Shown: piece after piece, positions 8,704 through 17,285 of the stretch
Layout: each line of letters begins with the position of its first letter
Numbering within the stretch: position 1 is the first letter of the stretch
Source: Pseudomonas matsuisoli
Lineage (GTDB): Bacteria > Pseudomonadota > Gammaproteobacteria > Pseudomonadales > Pseudomonadaceae
Assembly (NCBI RefSeq): GCF_014647635.1
Contig: NZ_BMPO01000008.1
Location: forward strand, 186,001-250,000
Reading direction: 5' to 3'
Length of the DNA: 64,000 nt
Position numbers and translations under genes: made by a program
The notes under the pieces: generated by a model
What the model was told of the DNA's origin: nothing
Seen by the model: the letters and a program-made list of their open reading frames with translations, nothing else
Database searches by the model: none

Positions 8704-8738
8704 TTCGTCCGTCGCGCGAGCGCATCCCGCAAACGAAC

Positions 8739-8771
8739 CGTAGGGTGGATCACGCGAAGCGTAATCCACCG
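8739..8771. repeat. REP-like palindrome CGTAGGGTGGAT...ATCCACC
   Basis: Arms GGTGGATCACGC and GCGTAATCCACC face each other. It is in inverted orientation relative to 8674-8703, making an inverted REP pair 36 bp apart. Confidence 0.7.
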
Positions 8772-8914
8772 CTCGCCACCCAATACCCGAAGCCCTGCAC
8801 CTCGCCCCTTCCGTCCATCTTTTTTACCGATCTCGCTCGCTGTAAAGGCCTGCTGACACTAGAGCCGTCCGCAGCCTTTGCCTACAATCACGCCCCTTTG
8901 CCCTGGAGCCCACT

Positions 8915-10111
8915 ATGTCCCTGCCCGCCCTGCGCCTGAAAGCCAATGCCGACCGACGCCTGCGCGCCGGCCATCTGTGGGTCTACAGCAACGAAATCGA
9001 CGTCGCTGCCACACCGCTGAACGCCTTCCAGCCTGGCGACCAGGCGGTACTGGAGACCACCAGCGGCAAGCCGTTGGGTATCGTCGCGGTCTCGCCGAAC
9101 AATCTCATCTGTGCGCGCCTGCTGTCCCGTGACCTCAAGCACCCGCTGGACAAGTCGCTGCTCGTCCACCGACTGAAAGTTGCACTAAGCCTGCGCGATC
9201 GCCTGTTCGACACCCCGCACTACCGTCTGGTCTACGGCGACTCGGACCTGTTGCCGGGCCTCGTCGTCGATCGTTTTGGTGACTACGTCGTCGCGCAGAT
9301 CGCCTCGCCCACCATGGAGCGCCACCGCGACGATATCCTCGCGGCGCTGCTACAAGTCCTCAAGCCTGCTGGAGTTCTCTGGAAGAACGACTCCAGCGCG
9401 CGCGATGCCGAGGGCCTGGAGCGCTATGTCGACAACGCCTACGGCGAGGTGCCGGATTGGGTGCCGTTGATCGAGAACGGCGTGCAGTTCGAAGCCCCCG
9501 TGCGAGAAGGCCAGAAGACCGGCTGGTTCTACGACCACCGCATGAATCGCGCGCGCCTCGCACCCTATGTGGCCGGCAAGCGCGTACTGGACCTGTTCAG
9601 CTACATCGGTGGCTGGGGCGTGCAAGCCGCCGCGTTCGGTGCAAGCGAAGTATTCTGCGTGGACGCATCGGCATTCGCACTGGATGGCGTCGAGCGTAAC
9701 GCCGCGTTGAATGGCCTGGCCGAGAAAATGACCTGCGTAGAGGGCGACGTATTCGAAGCCCTAAAAGAGCTGAAGAACGCCGAAGAGCGTTTCGACGTCG
9801 TCATCGCTGATCCGCCCGCCTTCATCAAGCGTAAGAAGGACCTGAAGAACGGCGAAGCTGCCTATCGCCGCCTGAACGAACAGGCCATGCGTTTGCTGAA
9901 CAAGGACGGCATCCTCGTTAGCGCCTCCTGCTCGATGCATTTGCCGGAAGACGACTTGCAAAACATCCTGCTGGGCAGCGCGCGCCATCTGGATCGCAAC
10001 ATCCAACTTCTCGAGCGCGGCTCGCAGGGCCCGGATCATCCCGTCCACCCGGCGATTGCCGAGACGCGCTACATCAAGAGTATGACCGTGCGGTTACTGC
10101 CGAACGCGTAA
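8915..10111 (+). CDS. rlmI: 23S rRNA m5C1962 methyltransferase RlmI
   Basis: 398-residue class I SAM-dependent methyltransferase that modifies C1962 of 23S rRNA. An N-terminal PUA domain (residues about 1-80, starting LRLKANADRRLRAGHLWVYS) precedes an EEHEE segment and the Rossmann domain with SAM motif I VLDLFSYIGGWGVQAA (about residue 224), the catalytic-site motif ADPPAFIK (about residue 300) and the cysteine motif SASCSMH (about residue 340). Length matches E. coli RlmI (396). It stands alone, divergent from the ATPase gene. Confidence 0.93.
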   Translation: MSLPALRLKANADRRLRAGHLWVYSNEIDVAATPLNAFQPGDQAVLETTSGKPLGIVAVSPNNLICARLLSRDLKHPLDKSLLVHRLKVALSLRDRLFDTPHYRLVYGDSDLLPGLVVDRFGDYVVAQIASPTMERHRDDILAALLQVLKPAGVLWKNDSSARDAEGLERYVDNAYGEVPDWVPLIENGVQFEAPVREGQKTGWFYDHRMNRARLAPYVAGKRVLDLFSYIGGWGVQAAAFGASEVFCVDASAFALDGVERNAALNGLAEKMTCVEGDVFEALKELKNAEERFDVVIADPPAFIKRKKDLKNGEAAYRRLNEQAMRLLNKDGILVSASCSMHLPEDDLQNILLGSARHLDRNIQLLERGSQGPDHPVHPAIAETRYIKSMTVRLLPNA

Positions 10112-10130
10112 TGCAAGCGCGCTTCGGTAC

Positions 10131-10191
10131 CGTAGGGCGGGTGCAACCCGCGGCTTTGTGGCGTGTCCATGCGGGTTTCACCCGCGCTACA
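10131..10191. repeat. REP-like palindromes 'GTAGGGCGGGTGCAACCCGCGG' family
   Basis: Two hairpin units, GGCGGGT-GCA-ACCCGC and GCGGGTTTCACCCGC, in inverted arrangement between convergent rlmI and the small secreted-protein gene. The same family recurs at 12878, 14397 and 31434. Confidence 0.75.
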
Positions 10192-10207
10192 AGAGCGCGA
10201 AGCGCGA

Positions 10208-10525
10208 CTATCGAGACTTGATCAGTTTGTCCGCCTCGCTGATGTAGGCCGTTTTGCTGCGTCGATCATAGATACATAGCTCGCGGCCGCGCTGCTCCTT
10301 CATATGCGGCTGCGGATACTGCCCATTGATCACCAGGGCCGAGACGGCCAGGCGATCGTCGAACATGACGGGCTCACCCGCAATTCGGGCGTTTTTCAGC
10401 TGGCTTGCCCCTAGGCAGCGCTCCCGCATATCGCGCTCGTACGCTCGCCAGGCGTCGTCTGATGACGCCTGGACATGCCCTGTCAGGAACAGGGGAATCA
10501 AGGAACAAAGCATCAGCCGTTTCAT
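10208..10525 (-). CDS. Small secreted protein of unknown function
   Basis: 105 residues. It has a cleavable signal peptide (MKRLMLCSLIPLFLTGHVQA, probable cleavage after AQA-like HVQA). The mature part has two cysteines (in RCLGA and ELCIYD) that could form a disulfide in the periplasm. Start chosen at the ATG ending 10525, preceded by AAAGGA. I do not recognise a family; the MFDDRLAVSALVINGQYPQPH segment reads like a compact beta-rich domain. It is monocistronic between rlmI and ilvD. Confidence 0.7.
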   Translation of the reverse strand: MKRLMLCSLIPLFLTGHVQASSDDAWRAYERDMRERCLGASQLKNARIAGEPVMFDDRLAVSALVINGQYPQPHMKEQRGRELCIYDRRSKTAYISEADKLIKSR

Positions 10526-10867
10526 AAACGGTCCTTTGGGGAGAACGTGCGCGTTGGACCGCTCCTCGCCGGAAGGGTGCATTGGAAACCCTCCGTCCCC
10601 CGCCCTTTCCCCCGGCAGACGCACGAGCGTAGAATCCTAGCTCTTTCTGCCATTCATCTTCGGCGGAACCAGAGCCCGGCCTTGTCAGCGGAGATCCCGC
10701 ATTCTCCAGGCCTGTCGCCCATCGCGTAAAACGAACGCGAGTCGATCTTCACACGACCCAAGCGATGCTCGCTGAACGAACCATAAGAGGGTGTTTACAA
10801 GAACGCCGTATGGCACACGCACTTTGTAGAACCCCGCTCACGACCTGATCAGCCGCAGGAAACCGTC
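10526..10867. other. Intergenic region upstream of ilvD, 342 bp
   Basis: No gene or known riboswitch is recognisable. I see no leader peptide rich in Ile/Val/Leu, so ilv-type attenuation is not evident. The region must hold the ilvD promoter and that of the divergent small secreted protein. Confidence 0.5.
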
Positions 10868-12706
10868 ATGCCTGACTACCGCTCGAAAACCTCCACCTTT
10901 GGCCGCAACATGGCCGGCGCCCGTGCCCTGTGGCGTGCCACTGGGATGAAAGACGAAGACTTCAAGAAGCCGATCATCGCCATCGCCAACTCCTTCACCC
11001 AGTTCGTGCCCGGCCACGTGCACCTGAAGGATCTCGGTCAACTGGTGGCCCGCGAGATCGAGAAAGCCGGCGGCGTGGCCAAGGAATTCAACACCATCGC
11101 AGTCGACGACGGCATCGCCATGGGCCACGACGGCATGCTCTATTCGCTGCCGAGCCGCGAGATCATTGCTGACTCCGTGGAGTACATGGTCAACGCCCAC
11201 TGCGCCGACGCCATCGTCTGTATCAGCAACTGCGACAAGATCACCCCCGGCATGCTGATGGCCGCGCTGCGTCTGAACATCCCGGTCGTCTTCGTTTCCG
11301 GTGGGCCAATGGAAGCCGGCAAGACCAAACTGGCTAGCCACGGCCTGGACCTGGTCGATGCCATGGTCATCGCCGCCGACAGCTCGGCCAGTGACGAGAA
11401 AGTCGCGGAATACGAGCGTAGCGCCTGCCCAACCTGCGGTTCTTGCTCCGGCATGTTCACCGCCAACTCGATGAACTGCCTGACCGAAGCCTTGGGCCTG
11501 TCCCTGCCAGGCAATGGTTCGACCCTAGCGACCCACAGCGACCGCGAGCAGCTGTTCCTGCGCGCCGGCCGCCTGGCCGTCGAACTTTGCCAGCGCTACT
11601 ACGGCGAAGGCGACGAGTCGGTTCTGCCGCGCAACATCGCCAACTTCAATGCGTTCGAGAACGCCATGATGCTCGACATCGCCATGGGCGGCTCGACCAA
11701 CACGATCCTCCACCTGCTGGCGGCCGCCCAGGAAGCGGAAATCGAGTTCGACCTGCGCGATATCGATCGCCTGTCACGCAAAGTGCCGCAGCTGTGCAAG
11801 GTGGCGCCGAACATCCAGAAGTACCACATGGAAGACGTGCACCGCGCCGGCGGTATCTTCTCCATTCTCGGCGAGCTGGCCCGTGGTGGCCTGCTGCACA
11901 CCGATGTGCACACCGTGCACAGCCCGAACATGGCCGAAGCCATCGCCCAGTGGGACATCACCCAGACCAAGGACGAAGCCGTTCACCACTTCTTCAAGGC
12001 AGGCCCGGCAGGTATCCCTAGTCAGACCGCGTTCAGCCAGTCGACCCGTTGGGACACCCTGGACGACGACCGTGCGAACGGCTGCATCCGCAGCGTCGAG
12101 CATGCCTATTCCCAACAGGGTGGCCTCGCGGTGCTCTACGGCAACATCGCCCTGGATGGATGCGTGGTGAAAACCGCGGGTGTGGACGAATCCATCCACG
12201 TATTCGAAGGCAACGCCAAAGTCTTCGAAAGCCAGGACAGCGCGGTGAAAGGCATCCTCGGCGATGAAGTGAAGGAAGGCGACATCGTCATCATTCGCTA
12301 CGAAGGCCCGAAAGGCGGCCCGGGCATGCAGGAAATGCTCTACCCAACGAGCTACCTGAAGTCCAAAGGCCTTGGCAAAGCCTGCGCCCTGCTCACCGAC
12401 GGCCGCTTCTCCGGCGGTACCAGCGGTCTGTCCATCGGCCACGCCTCGCCGGAAGCCGCCTCGGGCGGTGCCATCGGCCTGGTACAGGACGGCGACAAAG
12501 TGCTTATCGACATCCCCAACCGCAGCATCAACCTGCTGGTCTCGGATGAAGAACTGGCCCACCGCCGCATTGAGCAAGACAAGAAAGGCTGGAAGCCCGC
12601 CGCCCCGCGCACGCGCAAGGTAACGACGGCGCTCAAAGCCTATGCCCTGCTCGCCACTAGTGCCGATAAAGGCGCGGTGCGCAACAAGGCGATGCTGGAC
12701 GACTGA
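10868..12706 (+). CDS. ilvD: Dihydroxy-acid dehydratase IlvD
   Basis: 612 residues, the usual length. IlvD dehydrates 2,3-dihydroxy-isovalerate and -methylvalerate to the 2-keto acids of valine and isoleucine synthesis. Iron-sulfur ligands are visible: C122 in [10 protein letters not shown] and C195 in [14 protein letters not shown]. Other conserved blocks are MAHDGM-like [13 protein letters not shown] and GGRFSGG-like [10 protein letters not shown]. It is transcribed alone and is followed by a strong intrinsic terminator at 12721. The protein retains both Cys ligands, so it should be active. Confidence 0.97.
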   Translation: MPDYRSKTSTFGRNMAGARALWRATGMKDEDFKKPIIAIANSFTQFVPGHVHLKDLGQLVAREIEKAGGVAKEFNTIAVDDGIAMGHDGMLYSLPSREIIADSVEYMVNAHCADAIVCISNCDKITPGMLMAALRLNIPVVFVSGGPMEAGKTKLASHGLDLVDAMVIAADSSASDEKVAEYERSACPTCGSCSGMFTANSMNCLTEALGLSLPGNGSTLATHSDREQLFLRAGRLAVELCQRYYGEGDESVLPRNIANFNAFENAMMLDIAMGGSTNTILHLLAAAQEAEIEFDLRDIDRLSRKVPQLCKVAPNIQKYHMEDVHRAGGIFSILGELARGGLLHTDVHTVHSPNMAEAIAQWDITQTKDEAVHHFFKAGPAGIPSQTAFSQSTRWDTLDDDRANGCIRSVEHAYSQQGGLAVLYGNIALDGCVVKTAGVDESIHVFEGNAKVFESQDSAVKGILGDEVKEGDIVIIRYEGPKGGPGMQEMLYPTSYLKSKGLGKACALLTDGRFSGGTSGLSIGHASPEAASGGAIGLVQDGDKVLIDIPNRSINLLVSDEELAHRRIEQDKKGWKPAAPRTRKVTTALKAYALLATSADKGAVRNKAMLDD

Positions 12707-12720
12707 TCGCCCTGTAACGA

Positions 12721-12749
12721 AAAAGCCCGGCCCTGTGCCGGGCTTTTTT
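12721..12749 (+). terminator. Rho-independent terminator of ilvD
   Basis: AAAAGCCCGGC, loop CCTGT, GCCGGGCTTTTTT: a GC-rich stem followed by a T run, 15 bp after the ilvD stop. Confidence 0.93.
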
Positions 12750-12766
12750 ATAGCCGGTGTGCGACA

Positions 12767-12833
12767 CGATCGCCTACAAGTAGGCTCCTACAGGATCGAA
12801 GCCTCCCTGTAGGAGCTAGCTTGCTAGCGATCA
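12767..12833. repeat. REP pair, 'TGTAGGAGC' family
   Basis: CGATCGCCTACAAGTAGGCT-CCTACAG followed, 20 bp on, by CTGTAGGAGCTAGCTTGCTA-GCGATC in opposite orientation. This is the common Pseudomonas REP pair arrangement. Confidence 0.8.
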
Positions 12834-12877
12834 GATCCATGCCCACGCTCAAATCTCGAACCCGAGCCCATAAAAAT

Positions 12878-12900
12878 CGTAGGGCGGGTACAACCCGCGG
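12878..12900. repeat. REP-like palindrome CGTAGGGCGGGTACAACCCG
   Basis: Single hairpin unit of the 'GGCGGGT/ACCCGC' family, upstream of the permease gene. Confidence 0.7.
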
Positions 12901-13003
12901 CTTTTAACGTCCATCTACTCTGATCGGCCCCCAGGCGACAAAACCTTCACCGCCCCTATCGCGCTACCGGTAGAATCCGCGCTTTTTTCAAGACCTCGCC
13001 CTC

Positions 13004-14380
13004 ATGTCCCAGGAAAACCCTGTTGCCCCGCCTCGCTCCGAGCTGCTCTACGCCCTCGAAGCCAAACCGCGCCCCATGATTGCCGTGCTCGCGGCCATCC
13101 AGCATCTGCTGGCGATCATCGTTCCCATCGTCACGCCGGGGTTGCTGATTTGTCAGGCGCTGGGCGTTTCGGCGCGGGACACCAACCTGATCGTCTCCAT
13201 GTCGCTGGTGATCTCCGGCATCGCCACCTTCGTGCAATGTCGTCGTTTCGGCCCACTGGGTACTGGCCTGCTGATCATTCAGGGCACCAGCTTCAACTTC
13301 GTCGGCCCGCTGATTGCGGGGGGCGCATTGATGGTGAAGAACGGAACGCCCGTAGAAAGCGTGATGGCCGCCATCTTCGGTGTGGTCATGGCAGGTTCGT
13401 TCGTGGAGATGGGCGTCTCGCGCATCTTGCCGTTCGTGAAGCGTCTCATCACGCCGCTGGTGACGGGTATCGTGGTGCTGATGATCGGCCTGACGCTAAT
13501 CAAGGTCGGGCTCATCAGCATGGGCGGCGGCTTTTCCGCCATGGCCAACGGCACCTTCGCCAACGGTGAGAACCTGTTGCTGTCGGGCGTAGTGCTCGCA
13601 ACAATCGTGTTCCTCAACCGAATTCCCGTCGTATGGATGCGTAGCGGCGCCATCGTTATCGCCCTCGGGCTCGGTTATGCGTTGGCCGCCTACCTGGGCC
13701 GGCTGGATTTTAGCGGCATGCATCAGGCCGAACTGTTCCAGGTGCCGACGCCTTTCCACTTCGGCATCGGCTTTTCCTGGTCGCTGTTCGTGCCGATGTT
13801 GGTGATCTACCTCGTCACCTCGCTGGAAGCCATCGGCGACATCACCGCGACGAGCAAAGTCTCCCGCCAACCGGTCGAGGGCCCGCTCTGGATGCAGCGG
13901 ATCAAGGGCGGTGTGCTGGTGAACGGTGCCAACTCCTTCCTGGCCGGTATCTTCAACACGTTCCCCAGCTCGATCTTCGCGCAGAACAATGGCGTGATTC
14001 AGTTGACCGGGATCGCCAGCCGTCATGTCGGGCTGTGGATAGCGGTCATTCTCGTACTCCTCGGGCTGTTCCCCGCCGTGGCGGGTGTCATCCAGGCGGT
14101 GCCGGAACCGGTGCTCGGGGGCGCGGCATTGGTCATGTTCGGCGCCGTGGCGGCGTCAGGCATCAATATCCTGGCCGGCATCGATCTAGACCGCCGCGCG
14201 TTGCTCATCATTGCTGTCTCGTTGGCCCTCGGACTCGGCGTATCGCAGGTGCCTGAGTTTCTCGCACACATGCCAACAGCATTGCGCAGCGTCTTGGAGT
14301 CCGGCGTCGCGACCGGCGGCATCTGCGCATTGGTGATGAACTGGTTTCTGCCGGAGCCTGCGTCTTCGAACGAGGTTTGA
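13004..14380 (+). CDS. NCS2-family purine (xanthine-type) permease
   Basis: 458-residue inner-membrane nucleobase:cation symporter with about 14 predicted membrane segments. NCS2 hallmarks: the Gln-His pair in TM1 (AIQHLLAI), the EAIGDITATS motif that carries substrate/proton residues, and the signature QNNGVIQLTGIASR, which is the form found in xanthine/urate permeases such as XanP and XanQ rather than UraA. Xanthine or related purine uptake is therefore the likely role, but the exact substrate is inferred. It stands alone, convergent with the racemase operon. Confidence 0.88.
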   Translation: MSQENPVAPPRSELLYALEAKPRPMIAVLAAIQHLLAIIVPIVTPGLLICQALGVSARDTNLIVSMSLVISGIATFVQCRRFGPLGTGLLIIQGTSFNFVGPLIAGGALMVKNGTPVESVMAAIFGVVMAGSFVEMGVSRILPFVKRLITPLVTGIVVLMIGLTLIKVGLISMGGGFSAMANGTFANGENLLLSGVVLATIVFLNRIPVVWMRSGAIVIALGLGYALAAYLGRLDFSGMHQAELFQVPTPFHFGIGFSWSLFVPMLVIYLVTSLEAIGDITATSKVSRQPVEGPLWMQRIKGGVLVNGANSFLAGIFNTFPSSIFAQNNGVIQLTGIASRHVGLWIAVILVLLGLFPAVAGVIQAVPEPVLGGAALVMFGAVAASGINILAGIDLDRRALLIIAVSLALGLGVSQVPEFLAHMPTALRSVLESGVATGGICALVMNWFLPEPASSNEV

Positions 14381-14396
14381 TGTTCCATGAAAACAA

Positions 14397-14420
14397 GGCG
14401 CGGGTTCTACCCGCGCTATG
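14397..14420. repeat. REP-like palindrome GCGCGGGTTCTACCCGCGC
   Basis: Perfect GCGGGT/ACCCGC arms in the short gap between convergent permease and racemase genes; it may act as a bidirectional stop. Confidence 0.65.
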
Positions 14421-14431
14421 GCGTCGATGGA

Positions 14432-15127
14432 CTAAGCCTTCAACGCCTGTTCCGCTGCGGCCTGCGCGTGGATGAAGGTCGTGTCGAACACCGGCACGGG
14501 TGAATCCTGTGGGCCCACCAGTAGCGAAATCTCAGTGCAACCCAGGATGATCGCCTCGGCGCCCCCTGCATGCAGCGCCCGGATGATCCGCAGGTACTCG
14601 GCGCGTGACGCGTCCCGAATCTCACCAACGCACAACTCTTCGTAGATGACCCGGTGAATGAGCGCTCGATCCGCCTCCTCCGGCGTCAGCACGCGCAGGT
14701 CGTGATGCGTTTCCAGACGCTCCCGATAGAACGCCTGCTCCATCGTGAACCGCGTCCCCAACAGGCCGACCACGGAATGCCCCGCTTGCTTGATGGCCAG
14801 GGCCGTTGGGTCGGCGATGTGCAGCAGCGGTAACGTCACGGCGGCTTCGATGGCCGGCGCGACCTTGTGCATCGTGTTCGTACAAAGCACGAGGAAGTCA
14901 GCACCCGCTGCCTCCAACGCAACCGCTGCTTGTGCCAACTCGCGTCCTGCGCCCTCCCAGTCACCGGCGTGCTGCAGCCGTTCGATATCGTGAAAATCGA
15001 CGCTGTACAACACGATTCGCGCGGAGTGCAGACCGCCAAGCGCGGCTTTCACCGCTTCGTTGATGTGGCGGTAATAGGGCACCGTGGACTCCCAACTCAT
15101 GCCGCCGATCAGGCCAATCGTGTTCAT
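14432..15127 (-). CDS. Aspartate/glutamate racemase family protein (YgeA-type amino acid racemase)
   Basis: 231 residues. It matches the cofactor-independent Asp/Glu racemase superfamily: N-terminal IGLIGGMSWEST, the first catalytic cysteine in LVLCTNTMHK and the second in ILGCTEISLL, each in the expected setting. E. coli YgeA, an amino acid racemase of broad specificity, begins almost identically, which fixes the ATG ending at 15127. It is the last gene of a three-gene minus-strand operon, 2 bp after the Trp-rich protein gene. Confidence 0.88.
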   Translation of the reverse strand: MNTIGLIGGMSWESTVPYYRHINEAVKAALGGLHSARIVLYSVDFHDIERLQHAGDWEGAGRELAQAAVALEAAGADFLVLCTNTMHKVAPAIEAAVTLPLLHIADPTALAIKQAGHSVVGLLGTRFTMEQAFYRERLETHHDLRVLTPEEADRALIHRVIYEELCVGEIRDASRAEYLRIIRALHAGGAEAIILGCTEISLLVGPQDSPVPVFDTTFIHAQAAAEQALKA

Positions 15128-15129
15128 CT

Positions 15130-15363
15130 TCACGTCCACCCCTGACGCCAGCGCGTGGCGTCCTTCAAGTCATGCCAATCGATGGCAGCGATCCGTTTCG
15201 TCATGACGGCTTCGATAGCGCATTCAATGACGATGCCTTCCTCATCGAACTCCACATCGATTACCAAGAAGTGCTTTTCCTTCCGCTCCGGCGCCACCGC
15301 CGTCCACTTACTGTGCAGCAACTTACGGGGGTTGATCTGATTCGCTGCCCGCTTCTCATTCAT
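15130..15363 (-). CDS. Trp-rich small protein, TIGR02450 family
   Basis: 77 residues with four tryptophans. The family pattern is visible: NPRKLLHSKWTAV near the start, EKHFLV in the middle, AVMTKR and then the C-terminal DWHDLKD followed by RWRQGW. Function of the family is unknown. The ATG ending 15363 overlaps the stop of the upstream NAD(P)-binding gene by 8 bp, and the stop is 2 bp before the racemase ATG, so it is the middle gene of a tight operon. The open frame upstream is only a shadow of the neighbouring gene. Confidence 0.85.
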   Translation of the reverse strand: MNEKRAANQINPRKLLHSKWTAVAPERKEKHFLVIDVEFDEEGIVIECAIEAVMTKRIAAIDWHDLKDATRWRQGWT

Positions 15364-16018
15364 GGCGACGCACCAGCGCCTGCACCGCCTCGCGCACCGG
15401 CCTGTCACCGTCAGTGAGCTCGATGATCTCGCGGCGTATCGCGGGTGTATCGATGAGCGCAGCCAGTACCGCAGCGACGTTACCCCGAGCGACCGAGCCA
15501 TAGGGCAATGCGAGGTTAGCACTCACTCGCCCATTACCGTCCTCGGACACCAAGGTACCCGGTCGCAGGATGACCCAGTCGAGACCAGAGGCAACCAGCG
15601 CGTTATCAGATGCGCGCTTCACGCTCATGTAATGCTCGAAGCCGGGCTTGCGCTCTCCGCCCCGCGCCGCGTCCATGAAGGCCGATACGAGATAGACGCG
15701 CTTGATACCTGCGCTTTTAGCAGCGGCAATGGTGTGAGTGACGCCCTCTCCGTCGATCGCCGTCGTGCGCTCGAGACCGCTGCCGGCGGCCCCTGCTGAA
15801 AAGACGATGACGTCGTGCCCCTTGAGGGCCGCGGCGAGATCCTCGGCGGTCATCGTCATCAAGTCGCCCAGATAAGGACGAACACCCGCCCGTGACAATG
15901 CTTCGGCCTGCTCCGGTGAACGATGCAGTCCACTCACCGAATGTCCGTTACCGACCAACAGCGGCCCCAGCCGTGAGCCCACGCCGCCCGTTGCGCCGAT
16001 GATGAAGACCTTGCTCAT
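15356..16018 (-). CDS. NAD(P)-binding atypical short-chain dehydrogenase (NmrA/YwnB-like)
   Basis: 220 residues. It has a Rossmann nucleotide-binding motif GATGGVGSRL at residues 8-17, then GDLMTM, a YMSVK segment that provides the Tyr-X-X-X-Lys-like pair, and WVILRPGTL typical of atypical SDRs. These proteins often bind NADP(H) without a well-defined reaction. The ATG ending 16018 is preceded by GGAGGTGTCCC, a good ribosome-binding site. It leads the operon with the Trp-rich protein and the racemase. Confidence 0.85.
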   Translation of the reverse strand: MSKVFIIGATGGVGSRLGPLLVGNGHSVSGLHRSPEQAEALSRAGVRPYLGDLMTMTAEDLAAALKGHDVIVFSAGAAGSGLERTTAIDGEGVTHTIAAAKSAGIKRVYLVSAFMDAARGGERKPGFEHYMSVKRASDNALVASGLDWVILRPGTLVSEDGNGRVSANLALPYGSVARGNVAAVLAALIDTPAIRREIIELTDGDRPVREAVQALVRRHE

Positions 16019-16085
16019 GGGACACCTCCGCAGTGAATTCACCGCTAACGCTAGCGAATTGCACCAGGCATTGCGAATCGGTGAA

Positions 16086-17027
16086 TCATCCCAACGGGGC
16101 AACGCCCAAACCGTTCACAAGCGTTTCCAATGCGCGCAGCCCAGCCACGGAGTTGCCATAGGTGTCCAACCGCGGCGACCAGACGCAGATGCTCATTTGC
16201 CCCGGCACGATGGCGACGATGCCGCCGCCCACACCGCTCTTGCCGGGCAGACCTACACGCCAAGCGAAGTCACCCGCCGCGTCGTACAGCCCGCAGGTCA
16301 GCAGCAGCGCATTGAGCTGGCGGTTCTTGTGGGGCGCTAGTACGACGCTGCCATCGAGCGGGCTGACGCCACGGTTGGCAAGAAACGCGAATGCCCGGGC
16401 AACATCGACGCAACTCATCGCCAAGGCACAGCCATGGAAGTACAGGTCCAGTACCTCATCCACGTTGCCCTGCAGGTTGCCGTAGGCCTTCATCAGATAG
16501 GCCAATGAGGCGTTGCGGGCCTTGTGATCCATTTCCGAACGCGCCACGCGGGCGTCGAAATTGATGTCTGGATTACCCGCGAGGCGCCGCGCCTGCTCAC
16601 GTAGCACCCAGTGGATCGACATGATCCGCGACACCAGAATGTCGGTAATCAACACCGCACCGGCATTGATGAACGGGTTACGCGGCACGCCCTTTTCCAC
16701 TTCCAATTGGACGATGGAATTGAACGCTTGCCCTGAAGGTTCGCGCCCCACCCGCGTCCAGATGTCGTCCTCCTCAAGCCGCTGCATGGCGATAACCAAG
16801 TTGATCACCTTGGAAATGGACTGGATCGAAAACGCCTTTCCGCCGTCACCGGCGCTATACACATTGCCTTGAACATCACAGATGGCGATGCCGAAGCCAT
16901 CGGGCGGGACTTCAGCGAGGGCAGGAATATAGTCCGCTACTTTTCCCTCACCGAAATGGCTCGGCGCATCCGCCGCGACCTGGTCCAACAGACGTTGCAA
17001 GGCAATGGGATCGAGCGGCGAAAGCAT
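16086..17027 (-). CDS. glsA: Glutaminase A
   Basis: 313 residues, slightly longer than the 302-308 usual for bacterial beta-lactamase-fold glutaminases, which convert glutamine to glutamate and ammonia. Catalytic S70-X-X-K73 lies in SIQSISKVINL; other conserved parts are NPFINAGA and the C-terminal GKSGVGGGI. The start is the ATG at 17027; the open frame runs another 50 codons upstream but into the promoter region. Its upstream region holds a Fur-box-like palindrome (17181-17195) shared with the divergent flavin hydroxylase gene. Confidence 0.93.
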   Translation of the reverse strand: MLSPLDPIALQRLLDQVAADAPSHFGEGKVADYIPALAEVPPDGFGIAICDVQGNVYSAGDGGKAFSIQSISKVINLVIAMQRLEEDDIWTRVGREPSGQAFNSIVQLEVEKGVPRNPFINAGAVLITDILVSRIMSIHWVLREQARRLAGNPDINFDARVARSEMDHKARNASLAYLMKAYGNLQGNVDEVLDLYFHGCALAMSCVDVARAFAFLANRGVSPLDGSVVLAPHKNRQLNALLLTCGLYDAAGDFAWRVGLPGKSGVGGGIVAIVPGQMSICVWSPRLDTYGNSVAGLRALETLVNGLGVAPLG

Positions 17028-17180
17028 GAGGCAGTCCGATACGGCAGTGGAGCGCGCAGTGTAGCGGGGCCCGCAGTGCAGAGCAGGAGACTTTGTTCGC
17101 CAGCTGCGCGCAGGGTAGCCAGACGCGAGGCTATCGATTTTTGCAGGCGGTAAGGGCGACCCGTCCATGGAACTCACGAA

Positions 17181-17195
17181 TGATAAAAATTATCA
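17181..17195. promoter_or_regulatory. Fur-box-like palindrome between glsA and the UbiM-like gene
   Basis: TGATAAAAATTATCA is a near-perfect 7-1-7 inverted repeat that matches the Fur consensus TGATAATNATTATCA at all but one position, and lies in an AT-rich stretch. A TATAAA that could be a -10 box starts at 17200. It is about 90 bp from the UbiM-like start and 154 bp from the glsA start. Confidence 0.7.
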
Positions 17196-17285
17196 TTTTT
17201 ATAAACGCGTATCAGAGGATGATCTGGATCAAGGGAGTTTCAGTCCACTGCGCCTAACGTGGGCCCTTTCTGGATGGAGCGACAC

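Larger units (their letters stand above)
8445..8914. other. Intergenic region, 470 bp, repeats only
   Basis: No gene is visible. It must contain the promoters of the divergent ATPase and rlmI genes, but I see no convincing -35/-10 pair. It holds two REP-like palindromes (listed separately). Confidence 0.6.
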
